Of a DNA stretch of 64,000 nucleotides, positions 38,659-49,400 are shown piece after piece; the stretch's first letter is position 1; every line of letters begins with the position of its first letter. Source of the DNA: Linyphia triangularis (lineage: Eukaryota; Arthropoda; Arachnida; Araneae; Linyphiidae); NCBI GenBank assembly GCA_963978545.1, contig OZ021732.1, positions 61,356,714-61,420,713 on the forward strand. Reading direction: 5' to 3'. Position numbers and translations under genes: made by a program. The notes beneath the pieces were generated by a model. It worked only from the letters and a program-made list of their open reading frames with translations. It had not been told where the DNA came from and made no database searches.

Positions 38659-40880
38659 GATGTAATACATGTATGTTATATGTATATTTCTTGTTATTGT
38701 TTAGGCTTTATACCACAAGAAAAAAAAAAAAAAAATAGCAGCGCTAAAATTTGTTAATTGTGAGTAGGAAATATTATTTTTAAAAATCCCTATGTAAAGG
38801 AAATGGTGCTAATAATACAACAATTTTCGAAATGAGGAGATTTAAAAAAAAAAGAAAAAAAGCGGTAATTAAAATTACAAAAAAAATTAAATTTTGAAAT
38901 TTAATTACAATAGTAGTGGGATACTGTTAAATTTCTAACTATTTTAATTGTATTTTGAATAAATAACAAACATCATTATCCTGGTTTACTGTTATTGTGT
39001 ACTTTATTTATTATATACATTTTTTTTAAAAAGTTATATTTATTACGTATTCTATAATGTAATATAAACAATTTTCTACTGACTTAATTTCTGAAGATGC
39101 TAAGAAAATGATTGTAATTAAACATAACTCTCTTCACAATTCCACAAAAGAGAAAATGGTGCTAGTTCAGAATAATTATTCATACAGCTTACTAAGGAAA
39201 TAAAAGTTCTTGGAATTGGAATAAAAAATAGAATGATGCTACTTTGCAATTTTCTAATCATGAAAAAATTACGAAATTCTTTTCCATTTTATAAAACACT
39301 TTATTATAAATGCATTAAGTTAATTGTTGTCAGAAAGTTAGTTTTATCATTAATTTATTTAACATCTATAACAGCATAGATGGATCTAGGGACAAGTCAG
39401 GATAATAACTTTTGGATGTTTGATATATTTTTAAATACATACAAGAAAAATTCAATATGTTATTGATGAGAAGGTTAGCCTAGAATATGGAAAAGTTATT
39501 AAAAGGCTATTAATTAGTTTCGTACTTGTTTTTAAAGTGGTATAATGTTGTTACACATATTTTTTCCTGTTTCAGAAGAATAACTCTTATGCTTAATCAA
39601 AAAGAACCAATAAATTAAGGGACAAGACACAAGTTTTTCTACTTTCAGTCAATGGCAGTTAGTTTGGTATCTCTGAACCACAAAAAGATAAACTTTGTAA
39701 ATTCTCTGGCTAAATGATTTGACAAATAGCTATATCTTTATTTTTAGCATACAATAAAATCTTAAGCATTTAAAAAAAAAAGTACCTAGAGCTTAATCCC
39801 AAATGGCACCAAATTAAGCAGAAAAATATATCGTTATCTTACTTAAACTTCTTGCTGTTATTGCTTTTAAAATAACCCTCCCTCATATTTCCAAAAAATT
39901 AAAAATTTCCATCCCTTCTTTGAAAAAATTAATTTCAAGAAGAATTTTTTTCCAGGTTTTTCCGTTCTGCTTTTTAACTTCTTCTGAACTAGTAGACATT
40001 TTGCAGATGAGTTATGTTCTTTGATAAAAAATAAAAATCGAGTAATACATCTAAAACATACAACTGTTCTATTGAAGTTATTCAAATGCGCATGAATTGT
40101 ATTCATACAAAAATTACGGAATAGCTTGGTTGGTTTGTGCACTCAACTACCAATATTTGTCCACGATAATGGCTAATCAAGCTGGTACCTACAGCTCAAA
40201 ATGGATTCCTATCCCATCACCTTTGACATGCAAAACCAGAGCGTTAACCACACAGCAATCAGGTGGGTTCCAAATTACAGAATAAGTTACAAGTTATACT
40301 CCACTGATCCTATTTCAATTTGGATCCACTTGGAAGTTCAATTTCAAGCAGAGCTTTAGAAACTAAAGAAATAGCTGAAATATGAAACACGATGGATTTT
40401 AATGAACTTAAATAGCTTGGTTTTAAAGGGAAATATTTCACAATGTGACAAATTTGTTTATATTTTTTTAAAACAATTTCGTAATTATCAGGCAAAAAAT
40501 TAGTGTCTGGTTCTATTATGTCAGCTCTGCAAATTTCACCAAAAATTGACAGCTACGTGTAAAAATATTTGCTTGTAATTAATTGCACAATGAATTATAA
40601 TCACTTTAGAATTTGGCATAAAACTGAAGAATACTTGTAAAAAGACTAACACGTCAGATTGATTCTCTTCAAAAAGTGCTTTCATTTCTTCAAACACTTG
40701 CTTCATTACTTCATCCTGAAATGCAATTTTTTTTGGAATTAGAATATTTATTGTAAGTTGGAAAAGTAAGTTTTTAAAAAAAAATAATGAAAAATAAAGA
40801 CAATTTAGTACCTGAATTGGATTTAGGTAATCGCACCTTTGAAGCTGTTTTATTAATTCAAGAGCTTTGTCACCTAGCAT
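26568..40880 (-). CDS. GINS1: GINS complex subunit 1 (PSF1), 7 exons, 192 aa
   Basis: Exons in coding order: 40880-40812, 40715-40651, 38070-37975, 35940-35850, 34436-34323, 31858-31784, 26636-26568; all GT/AG, frame continuous, 192 residues against 196 in human. PSF1 is one of four GINS subunits; GINS joins MCM2-7 and CDC45 to form the replicative CMG helicase in the nucleus. The N-terminal helices (DKALELIKQLQ, EEMKALFEENQSDV), central LRDKRCILAYLYNR and TRWGFGPVLP, the hinge QPPKSLYIQVRCL with GDFETSDG, and the C-terminal beta-rich B domain ending in HFLQRTDCEKLI...GILEHI align through the whole human protein. Exon 2 must use donor GT|GTTAGT so that GT plus A makes V, matching QSDV. Introns 3-6 carry four different transposon classes, yet the coding sequence is intact. 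Confidence 0.97.
26773..26905. mobile_element. Short inverted-repeat MITE-like insert
   Basis: ATAGGGTGGCCAGTATA (26774-26790) is matched, imperfectly, by the complement of 26884-26905 (TTCAGGATGACCAGTGTAAC). Flanks ATAAT on both sides could be a target duplication. It sits close to the proposed Helitron 3' end. The family cannot be named. Confidence 0.4.
27620..28170 (-). pseudogene. Helitron Pif1-like helicase fragment
   Basis: Minus-strand reading gives DKGYKALLNAGQKYAYENIV, then a Walker A region VGGTGKIFLINLLL (T of GKT changed to I), then TGVSSRIAAILLDGGQTAY and FKFPLNI. This order matches the start of the Pif1/RRM3-like helicase of Helitrons, where the normal motif is GGTGKT. Frameshifts join the parts and stops occur downstream; the Rep domain and later helicase motifs are absent or unreadable, so it is dead. 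Confidence 0.8.
29283..31196 (-). mobile_element. Unclassified transposon with TTAGGGTGGT ends
   Basis: TTAGGGTGGT at 29283-29292 and ACCACCCTAA at 31187-31196 form 10-bp terminal inverted repeats around 1.9 kb. The interior codes, on the minus strand, for a broken transposase-like protein family. No clear target duplication is visible. It lies 76 bp from the Helitron 5' end, in the same GINS1 intron. Confidence 0.6.
29590..30750 (-). pseudogene. Fossil transposase-like ORF (CFDTT...VVND family)
   Basis: Minus-strand segments in order: VHW and LP near 30715-30740; SVKTDYGTGENATNAIQIL; IKLIQAICFDTTSLN (about 30530-30580); PDIPIFKRFK (about 30370-30400); AQWMTKLQYTLKKDLFRDQ (about 30255-30325); ECHMWYLSDD.VGL (about 30010-30060); VSIKEKQ; SLHKWNDND; LKNFRVVND and KRIEDFNKIIT...KQFLLQVVEA (about 29640-29760). 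I recall this set of motifs (CFDTTASN, WMAKALY, LWYLSEELVGL, NDTAER) from many uncharacterised arthropod and cnidarian proteins. An Asp in the hydrophobic-CFDTT strand could be the first acid of an RNase H-fold transposase, but that is inference. Many stops and frameshifts; inactive. Confidence 0.7.
32808..33780 (+). mobile_element. Tc1-like element with IR/DR-type left end, decayed
   Basis: Two direct copies of CCTTGGCAAAAAGT lie 145 bp apart (32809 and 32954) before a transposase relic, the pattern of IR/DR Tc1 elements, whose long inverted repeats hold two transposase sites at each end. From the ATG at 33258 the relic reads APIKEFSNDLKLRIVKYLKN, like the first helix-turn-helix of Tc1 transposases, and further on KSLWMVQKA with WRLKKVYF, like the RLEFAKKH...DWKKVIFSDE region. 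Stops and deletions are many. The right inverted repeat was not found, so the right boundary is approximate; a VYIDILEQFLI-like remnant near 33841 may extend it. In intron 5 of GINS1. Confidence 0.7.
34648..35663 (+). mobile_element. pogo/Tigger-like deletion derivative
   Basis: Ends CAGTAGATCCTC and GAGGATCTACTG are 12-bp inverted repeats flanked by TA on both sides (34646-34647, 35664-35665), the Tc1/mariner-type target. CAGTAGA-CTC ends and the inner TTATAATGACC motif are typical of Tigger elements. Near 35189 a fragment reads VSKVELTRMFDIKKSTLLTI, matching the N-terminal CENP-B-type HTH of pogo transposases (SEIAxxFGIxKSTLxxI). The DDE domain is missing. In intron 4 of GINS1. Confidence 0.85.
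36568..37597. mobile_element. PIF/Harbinger-like non-autonomous element
   Basis: AGCTGGCCATACATGATCG at the left and CGATCGTGTATGGTCAGCT at the right are inverted repeats of about 19 bp with few mismatches, flanked by TAA on both sides (36565-36567 and 37598-37600). A 3-bp TWA duplication is the PIF/Harbinger signature. No transposase is left in the 1030 bp. It contains a CRE-type palindrome TGACGTCA at 36616-36623. In intron 3 of GINS1. A TTAA-target family is an alternative if the left flank has mutated. Confidence 0.6.
38603..38655. repeat. (TA)n microsatellite
   Basis: About 26 uninterrupted TA dinucleotides within intron 2 of GINS1 (38071-40650). The rest of this intron is AT-rich and lacks a recognisable gene apart from the SINE-like block near 40150. 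Confidence 0.95.
40150..40275 (-). repeat. Possible tRNA-derived SINE, degenerate
   Basis: On the minus strand GTGTGGTTAACGCTCTGG resembles a tRNA A box and, about 35 bases on, GGGATAGGAATCC resembles a mutated B box (GGTTCGAATCC). Flanking duplications were not found. Located in intron 2 of GINS1. Confidence 0.35.
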
Positions 40881-41383
40881 AATGGGATAATCAACACATA
40901 GAAACTAAGATATATCACAATTTTGAATTAAAAATGTTCTTTTCTTGAAAAGTTGGAGCATTTAATACAATATTCGATTACAGTCTCAGTCTGACATTGT
41001 ACGTAAACAAAATTACAATTTTAGCGCGTTTTAGTTTAGTTACGGTTTTAACAGTTAGGCAGTTTCCATCTTGTTACGTATAACTACAATAATATATACT
41101 TCAGTTCTATATTCTAAATGAATATGTCAAAATTAAGAAATTTTTTGTAACCCAAATGGTTAATTTATATTGATAAATTAGAAAAAAAAAGAGAACATGT
41201 GTTGATATTATTTTCATTTAACTAATTAACTTTGACTGTAACAAAGTTTTGTAAACAACAACAAACATGTGTGAATGAGATGAGATACTGCGGAAACAGA
41301 AATACTACCTTTAAAGTATTAATAATTACTTGATAGTTAAAAGAATTATTTCTAGTATTCTCAAACAATTAGGGTTCCAGAAA
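40881..41383. promoter_or_regulatory. Probable bidirectional promoter, GINS1 / MOCS2B
   Basis: Only 503 bp separate the two divergent start codons, so both 5' untranslated regions and core promoters must overlap or abut here, unless MOCS2B has an upstream non-coding exon elsewhere. No clear TATA box or CpG-rich core is visible. A pyrimidine-rich stretch and AG just before the MOCS2B ATG (GGTTCCAG at 41373-41380) could be a splice acceptor for an untranslated exon. Confidence 0.5.
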
Positions 41384-41842
41384 ATGGACTGCATTAGAAT
41401 AACCACGGATAAAATAAACGTAGCTGAAGCTTTATCATATCTTTCTCATCCATCTTGTGGAGCGACGGCATCTTTTATGGGAACCACAAGAGATAATTTT
41501 AAAGGGAAAACAGTGAAACATCTTAGCTACGAAGCCTATGGAAATATGGCTGTCAAGGAATTACATAAGATATCCGAATACATGAAGATTAAATGGCAAG
41601 TCAAGGGTGTCGTTCTCATTCATCGCATCGGTACTGTTCCCGTATGCGAAACTAGTGTATTGGTAGCAACTTGTTCTGCCCATCGAAAAGATGCTCTTGA
41701 AGCAGTTTCTTATGGTATTGAAGCTATAAAAGCCGATGTTCCTATTTGGAAGAAAGAAGAATACGAGGATGGGACTTATGAGTGGAAGGAGAATTGTGAG
41801 TGTTTGAGAACCAGTAAATTTACAGAAAAAAGCAGTGAGTAG
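41384..41842 (+). CDS. MOCS2: Molybdopterin synthase catalytic subunit (MoaE / MOCS2B), 152 aa
   Basis: MoaE-type subunit: with the small MoaD/MOCS2A subunit it converts cyclic pyranopterin monophosphate to molybdopterin, in molybdenum cofactor synthesis in the cytosol. Conserved blocks are GATASFMGTTRDNFKGK (26-42), LSYEAYGNMA (47-56), IHRIGTVPV (79-87), SSAHR-like CSAHRKDALEAV (97-108) and IKADVPIWKKEEY (115-127); K116 and K123 fall at the catalytic lysines known in E. coli MoaE (K119, K126). The ATG at 41384 matches the family's start; a frame extending upstream to 41330 would have to begin with TTG and is unlikely. The whole coding sequence is uninterrupted. In many animals MOCS2A and MOCS2B share one bicistronic transcript; no MoaD frame ending in GG was seen upstream, so MOCS2A must be elsewhere or on a distant exon. 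Confidence 0.95.
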   Translation: MDCIRITTDKINVAEALSYLSHPSCGATASFMGTTRDNFKGKTVKHLSYEAYGNMAVKELHKISEYMKIKWQVKGVVLIHRIGTVPVCETSVLVATCSAHRKDALEAVSYGIEAIKADVPIWKKEEYEDGTYEWKENCECLRTSKFTEKSSE

Positions 41843-44800
41843 TATTTGATACAGACCAAGTAATTGCACATTAATTTCGTTAACTGAATACGAGCTCTAA
41901 GTTCACAAATTCCGGTTCAAAATTTTTATTTCTTTTCAAAATCTGACAATAGAGTAAACTTTCAACTATGACATGTTGTTGAACGTTGATCCTCTTATAA
42001 AAAAGTTAGTGGATGTATGCTTTACTAATTCCTCTTTCACATCATCCACAAGCTTTATGGATAGCACCAAAATCTTTTGAATATGTTTATTGAAAGCTTT
42101 GAGAAAATAGCTTCTGTAACATTTGCTTGAATGGAGGGGACAAGAGTGGTTTAACATCTATCTTTTTTTTTTTTTTTACATATAATTTAAAATAAAAATA
42201 GTGTGAAGCTTTATTTATTAGATGTTCAGACAATTCAAATACTTTGGTTAAGGATGTCTGTTTGTACAACATGTATTATTGAAAATATTTAGCAAAATTT
42301 GTATTCCACTTATAAAAATAATACGATTCCTCTTGAAGTTGTGGAATTATGCTGAAAGTAATTCTTGACTGGTAAAACTGATTCCACTCTAGAAAATTAA
42401 GTTTAGCTTCCAAGAAAAACTCATTGTTTGGACTGTAATGAGATATTAGGTAATATGACAATTTTTTTTTTTGTATAATTAAGAGATTTTGTCTTTGTTG
42501 TTTATTTAAATTTAATTCACCATTGGAATATTACTGTTATTTGCTTCTTTAATGAATTATTTAAAAAAAAAACTTTTATTAATTATGTATTTGGTTTATT
42601 GTTCTTCCAAGATCCTTATTCCAATTTCAAAAGTGAGCGGTGTGCCTTTTCACCTCTTATCCATACCTCCCTTCTTTATTGTTGTTATAGGGCAGTGCTA
42701 GTGTTATAGCTACCAATCTCATTTAATTTTGATATGGGAATTCAAATATGCTATAGAAAAAACAATGATAAATCTTTAATAATGTTCGTGTTTAAATATT
42801 GCCAAATATTCTTTATCATTTGATTGTTGATAATATTTTTTACCATGGCATTGATTGAAAAATTGCGTCAAATAGGGAAAACTAAAAATTTTGACAAAAT
42901 TTCAGTTATTGAATCGCCATAAGTCGTAAGAGTGAGGAGGAGGAAACACATTTTTTCGCCTTCTCTAATCTGCATTACTAATTTTTGTAAAGAAATGTTT
43001 AAGTTGTATATATATATATATATTGTTTTTGATCATTATATAAAAACTATATATTGTTAATCAATTTATTTGTATAAATTAATTTGTTTATTAAAATATA
43101 TTTTGATTAATTTCCTATTAATTTTTTTTAACTAAACTGTGCTTTTTGTGTTACTAATTTGATGATATTTTTAAATTAAAAAAAAAAATGCTTATAATAA
43201 CCATTACAGTATGCATTAATTCAAGAAACTGAACTTAAATAATTGCATCTAAAGAAACTAAACCTCAATAATTGCATTTCAAGAAACTAAACTATCCTTA
43301 TCTTTTGTTGAACCAGAGAAAAACCTTGAAATACATTTATTCAACCCTTTGTTATAAATAAACAATTTGTTTCAGCTGAACTTTATTTGGCAAGATTCAC
43401 CTTGGTAACAAAATTACAATGTGTGAATGTAATGTAACTCAACATTGCTATCAATAAGAAAAAAACTAGGTTTTAAAGCATGAGTACAATACGTCTAAGA
43501 CTGTTATTTTGTGTTTCGAGTACTTTGTGTTTCTAATTTTTTTATGCAAAAATGGGACTCAATCTAATTGTGAACTTTTTTTATTATATAGCAAGGAATT
43601 TCGCTGATGATAAATTTGATTTCTTGAAATCTAGCTTTTACACTACCCTTATATCAAACTTATGTAAATGGATTTTTTCATCGAATCTTGACATTTTTAA
43701 TAAAATGCTATACAGAAAGTTATAGAGCTTATCTTCAAATGAGATGAGTCTCCATATCAAAATTAAATCAGTAGGTCTAATACTTAATGCAGCCTAAAAA
43801 GCTATAGATATGAGCTATGCATTAAATTGAAAGTCACAGCAAGATTATATGTGCTAAAATTCATTTGACAGTTCTTACAAGTTACAGAAGAATTTTCACA
43901 CAGTAAAATTTGTTTCTGTACTCGAAATTGAGATAAGGGGTTGGAGTTTTGACATCTAATTTTCCCCTCTAATTATGATAACCATTTGTAAGAATGCATC
44001 CCTATTTCTAATTTATAGTTTAATGTTTCACTAGATTATATATTACTTTGTGAAAAATTATAAAATGAAGTTGAATGAACTGGCAATTGAATTTTCTGTG
44101 CATAAAGGCTGAGGAGTTATTTATTAGAAATAGTTAATTTAACCATGTGGAAGTTGGCCTCGTTTATAAACAACCTAGCATATTTAGAAGCAAAAGTATC
44201 TCTAAGTTGGCAAGTTTGATGAAAAAATTTGTCCTTAAAAACCGACGTCATAATTTGTTACCTCATTACGAATTTCCCATTCTGTTACAATACACTTTCA
44301 AATTTTCGAACATTCACTTAATTTGATGAGGCCTCCTTTTGGCATGTATCTGTGTAGCATTTAACATTGATAACATGGGACATTTAATGACTGAAATCTT
44401 GCCTTGTTAATTTTGACGATATGGTAACTAAACGCCTGCCAATTTGGAGATTTTGTATTAAAAAAAAAAAGTCGCCATGACTTGGCGAGTTTGCCGACTT
44501 GGCTTTAAAACTTATCGTTAAATATCGAAGTTTCATCTTGATATCGCTATTTGACGCCAATAATATCTTTTTGCGAAGAATTTCTCTTAAAATTACGCAA
44601 CTCTCATCCCATTAAATTTCGAACCATCTCTAGTTGAAGCATATGTGATTCTAATATTCTTATTGAGACCTTCAAACGGGCACTTGTCTGTACAATAGCA
44701 TCTGCAGTTTAGGCTTAACGAATTTCAAACTCAATTTCTAATCGCTATTTCCGTTTTTTTTTTTTTTTTTTTTTTTTACATTTTCAACTTTGGCATGAAA

Positions 44801-45459
44801 TCTTGTCTTGATGAGACTTTACATTCGACTTGTTGCAGTATTTATAATTTCTGGATTTGTAGTTTTGTCTAAGAATATTGACCTTAGACAAATGGACAAA
44901 GCTTTTGCATAAGCTTGCCAAAACATTTTTGAGAAGAGGCTAAAAGGAGATCATAAAAAGAGAATGTATGTTTAGATAGAGTTTTATCGAAATTTATTGT
45001 TTTAATTGCGATAAAATTTCTTGCATGATGGTAGAAATATTTCAATATGCGAAAATTTCGGTAAATTGTGCAAAATACACAGTCGTTTAGGAGAGCAATG
45101 CAAATTTTTGGAATTAACTTTTTGTTTGGAACTTAGAACTATCTTATCTGAGAGAGGGGGAAAAAAAAAAAAATTTAACGATTTTCTAAAATATCCGAGA
45201 AAGTTAAAATCAAAATTGTTTCGAAAACAATTTATTAGATTGGAATTATTCTTTTGTCAGTTTAGAACTTAGAAATAGGATACCAGAAAATAACATCTAT
45301 TGTGTAAAAGTAGTATTTCTTGAAAACGGTAAAATGTTATGAGTGTGCGTCTCGAATGAAATTGGTTTTCTATTTAGAACTTTGAATTGTCTTTAAAAAA
45401 AGGTCTCATTGTCTTATACGCTTAACAAAATTGTTCAAAATGTTCAGGAAATCCGTTAA
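41843..45459. other. Intergenic region after MOCS2B
   Basis: AT-rich with a short (TA)n near 43008-43021, and a fragment of the dispersed satellite-like repeat (TTTAATGACTGAAATCTTG...TTGACG) near 44370. Candidate poly(A) signals for MOCS2B include AATAAA near 42192. No exon recognised. Confidence 0.5.
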
Positions 45460-45676
45460 CCTTTAACTGCTGTAAGCGGTCTGACAGACCGCGAGTCAGT
45501 TTTTGTGGAATGCTTCCACCCCCTAAAATATCGCATCTTTGACTTTGATATTAATTTTCTGATACTGTGTTCCTTAAACTTTAAAAGTGATGTTCACCAA
45601 TTTGTTTGACTCAGTATGGACCATTTGTAGCTATTGCGCTAAAAACCTCAAACCACCCAACCACAGCAGTTAAAGG
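45460..45676. mobile_element. piggyBac-like MITE, 217 bp, TTAA duplication
   Basis: CCTTTAACTGCTGT at the left end and ACAGCAGTTAAAGG at the right are perfect 14-bp inverted repeats, and TTAA flanks both sides (45456-45459 and 45677-45680). CC/GG tips with a TTAA target are the piggyBac signature. An inner palindrome GCGGTCTGACAGACCGC lies just inside the left end. No coding capacity. About 800 bp upstream of the bHLH gene's first coding exon. Confidence 0.88.
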
Positions 45677-46470
45677 TTAAAATAAACGTATAACCATACT
45701 TGACCATACCGATTAATACCTTGGTGAAATATTGGATCGCCCTACTTTAAAGACATAAGAATAAATATGCTTCTACAATGGCTGAAAAGGGTTAGTGTTT
45801 TGTCTGCCGTTATGCCTATATTGTTGAATGTTTGTTGTGGTCCAGAATGCAGTAGAGAAAAATCTTTGTAGCTGTTATAAGGAAAAACAGTAGTTGATAA
45901 TGTTAGCTATATGACAACTGTAGCTAATTTCTTCAGAGAGTGGACCACTGATTTCAATAAACGGAGTATAATTTGTAGTGGCAAGTTCAATAATCGAATG
46001 TTCTAGAATGTTGATATCTCATGATTACAAACAGGAACATCGTCGTAATTCTTGCTTGTCCACCAAGTTGCTTGCTAAGATTACCCGTGTTATTAAGGTC
46101 ATGGTATGTTTATTTAACAGTCCAAAATATTATTCTAAACATTCTGATATAGCTTTCATGTGTTTATAAAGTTATCTATATTCTAAATATTTAAATTTGC
46201 AATTATGGATAATTACACATATGTGTAACTTATTTCTTTTAATTATATTTTTAACATTTTGTAATATGCAAGTTACTAAAATAATAAAATAGAAAATCTA
46301 TAAAGTGCAGAATTATGGCAAGGGTGTTTCTTTTTTAATATTAGAAAATGTGGAATGGCAGCATAAAAAATTTCGAAATTGAATTTATCCTTTTATTATT
46401 TTGTGAGTTCATGAATTTAAATGCATTTCATTATCCTACACCAGCCTGATACTGCTATATAGAACGTGAA

Positions 46471-49400
46471 ATGGAAGACACGCCATATCATTTCGAGAGT
46501 GAAAATATAAATTTAGTTGATTCTAAGGTAAATATCGGAGATTGCACGCCGTTTGTTAATGATCGCGAAGGAAGTGATCCCGACGAAAGTATTCCCAAAA
46601 CATTAATTTCTGAAAATGAATTTCAAGACCATGTAAATTTCAATGCAATAACATCAACTCGGGAACTAGATACGAGGTATGCTTTCTCGACAAGTTATAT
46701 TTTTTGAATTGTGCTTGAAATGTGAGTACATTATTTAGTCAACTTCATTTAAAATTATATCACATATACAGAGTACTTGGCAAACCATGTATTAAATATG
46801 CAAACGCATTAGGCGAGAGTTAAAGATAAACGAATAAGGTGCGAATTTTAACTCCATTTTTATGTATAGGTGCAAATTCAATATAGTTCCTCTATAAAGC
46901 TCAGTTAGAATTTTTTATTGAAAAACTTTAATAAAATATTTAAGATAAGACTGTACATTGTATCCCTATAGACTTAGCTCCGATATAGACATGTCGAGAC
47001 TTTAAATTGAATATTCGTGTTCTATAAAGAGATTTATGGGGATAAAATACTTTTAAGTTTCTAATAAACATACTGTATAAAAGAAGTGCATAAAATGCAA
47101 AATAACAATACGCTATTGGTTCGAAATTATCTTTAGAAATTTTTCTATTTAAGAAACCTCTCTAGCTAGCATGCATAGATAAAAATCAATCGCCCATGTT
47201 CATCGCAATTATTAACATATATCTGCCGTACATTATTTTGTACCCTGAATTTTTAATTTCCCAAAGAAAAAAAAAGGGAAGTTTTCGCTTTAGACATTTA
47301 ACATAGTTTTAGAATAAAAATGACTATTTAATTAGACCTAAATACTTGTATTGAAATTATTTGTAATGAAACATATTTTTAAATTTATCAGTCTTAAAAT
47401 TGAATGTTTTCGTGTGTTTATAAAAAAATAAAAACGGTTAATCAAAAAATATTTTTAATTTGAGGTGTACTGAAAATATTCGGAGATTTTTCTAGCACTA
47501 ATAAAATGATAAACTTTTAGTAATTTTTTAAATCATCTAAAATAATTTTAAATACTATTATCTAGTCTTATTATTCTAATTTAATTAAAATATAAAAAAA
47601 ATTCTCAGTATTTAAATTTCAATTTACTACTTAAATCATTAGTTCAAAATAAGCTATAAATTGGCGAGTATTTACACGTCTTTAAAAATTATCACGAAAT
47701 GTAATGAACTATTTGATTACAAATACTGAATTACAAATGTAAACTAACCAACATAGTACATTGAAAAATTCAAAAATGAAATCATTAGGTAAGAATTTAG
47801 TCGCCAAATAGCGATTCAAAATCATGGGTTGCAATTTATAGTTCTAACCATACGATTCTGTCTTTTAAGCAGCTGACTGTGAATAATAAAACTGCAATTT
47901 ACTTTTTTAGGAGCCAATTGGTACTGTTTCAAACAATCGCACTTTTTAAATAAATTCAAACATTCATTCAAAGGATGGATGTTGCCATATTAACTTTACC
48001 CTCAACAGTAATGGTGAAACCTAAGTTATAGTCAAGTTCAAGCAGAAGCTAAATCCTTACGTTTTATTTATAGAAATTAAATAGGTAATTTTTGGAAGAT
48101 TCATAGCAATTACGGATACGAATCTTAAACAAGTTGATTTACACGTCGAAATTTAAAATTCAACTGATCATAGTACAACAGATAACATGCAGTCTGTGCG
48201 TACGTCCACTTATTCCAAACATGCGAATTTTGGACCTTTAACAAGCCTCTTTAATTTTTACTAATAGTGTGCTAGAATAGTTAGCATATCTATAGAGCTC
48301 GTCAGCTCGATGGTACTAAATTAACGATATTGTAACTTTATTTAAAAAAAAAGAAAAAGAAAAAAAAAAAAGAATGTTAGCACTCATCTGGTTTTTGCAT
48401 TTTGCTGTCCAATGGATAATTCCTGCATTATTTTTTTATTCAATTCTAAATATTTCGAAAGGCAATGAACACAAAATTTCTGCTCAATGTGCTTTTTCTT
48501 TTTTTCTAATTTGCAATCAAAGTTCCCCTGTTAGACGTTGGCGATAAAATTATTCATTCGGCTCGCATTGAATGTGACGTCAAGAGTTCCCAAACATCTT
48601 AGCTTGAAATGCAGCAGCGGAAACCAGATATGCAAGTTTCTCGCAAATCGCGCCAACCTGTACGGAATATGGCTATGGTCTACCAAATCAATGCCAACTG
48701 TTTGGCAGAAACTTCACGATCACCATAGAAACGAAAGGAATTTTTGACGTCACAGATTTTGTTGAGTGTTTTGATCGGACTGATTTTAGCTCGGTTTTGG
48801 AGCATTTTCTTTTCTAATATTTAAATAACTAATTTTTTTAAAGAACTTTTGTTTAAATATTTGGAATCGGAAAGAAATTCTTCATAAATATAAACTAATT
48901 TCACTCGTTTTTAAAAATTGCGGGAATTGTCCATTGTCACAGATACTTTTACTAAAATACCTAACAGTTCATCTCCCGTCGGACATTACTGAAGTTGCAT
49001 GTTTGGTGAACTAATATTGCGTAACACTAATTTTGGATATTGAAACTTGGAAGATCCCTAAAACAGATGCTGTGTTAAGTCTTGCAGAGCAATTGTTGAA
49101 GATCACGTAGTGACTAGTGAGAACTTACCGACTTATCATATTTCGAGCTAAAAGTAGGGATTTGTTGAATTTGATTGAGGCAATTGATTTTCATAAAATA
49201 CATAAGTTATGCATTTCCCATTTCCAAGAAACCATGCGACTAATCAGTATACTATTTTTAGCGCAATATTTATTTTTATCCCGAAAATACTTTCTGATCC
49301 TCCTGTATATTGTACGAAGTTTTCTTTTAGACATTATTAGAAGTTAAAAAGAGGCATTAAGCGAGGAAATCTAGCAAAAATGCCAAAAGTGTGATTATCA

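Noticed and set aside
41330..41383. N-terminal extension of MOCS2B
   Set aside because: The frame begins with TTG, not ATG, and the extra residues have no match to the family.
41561..41869. 102-codon minus-strand frame
   Set aside because: Antisense shadow of MOCS2B.
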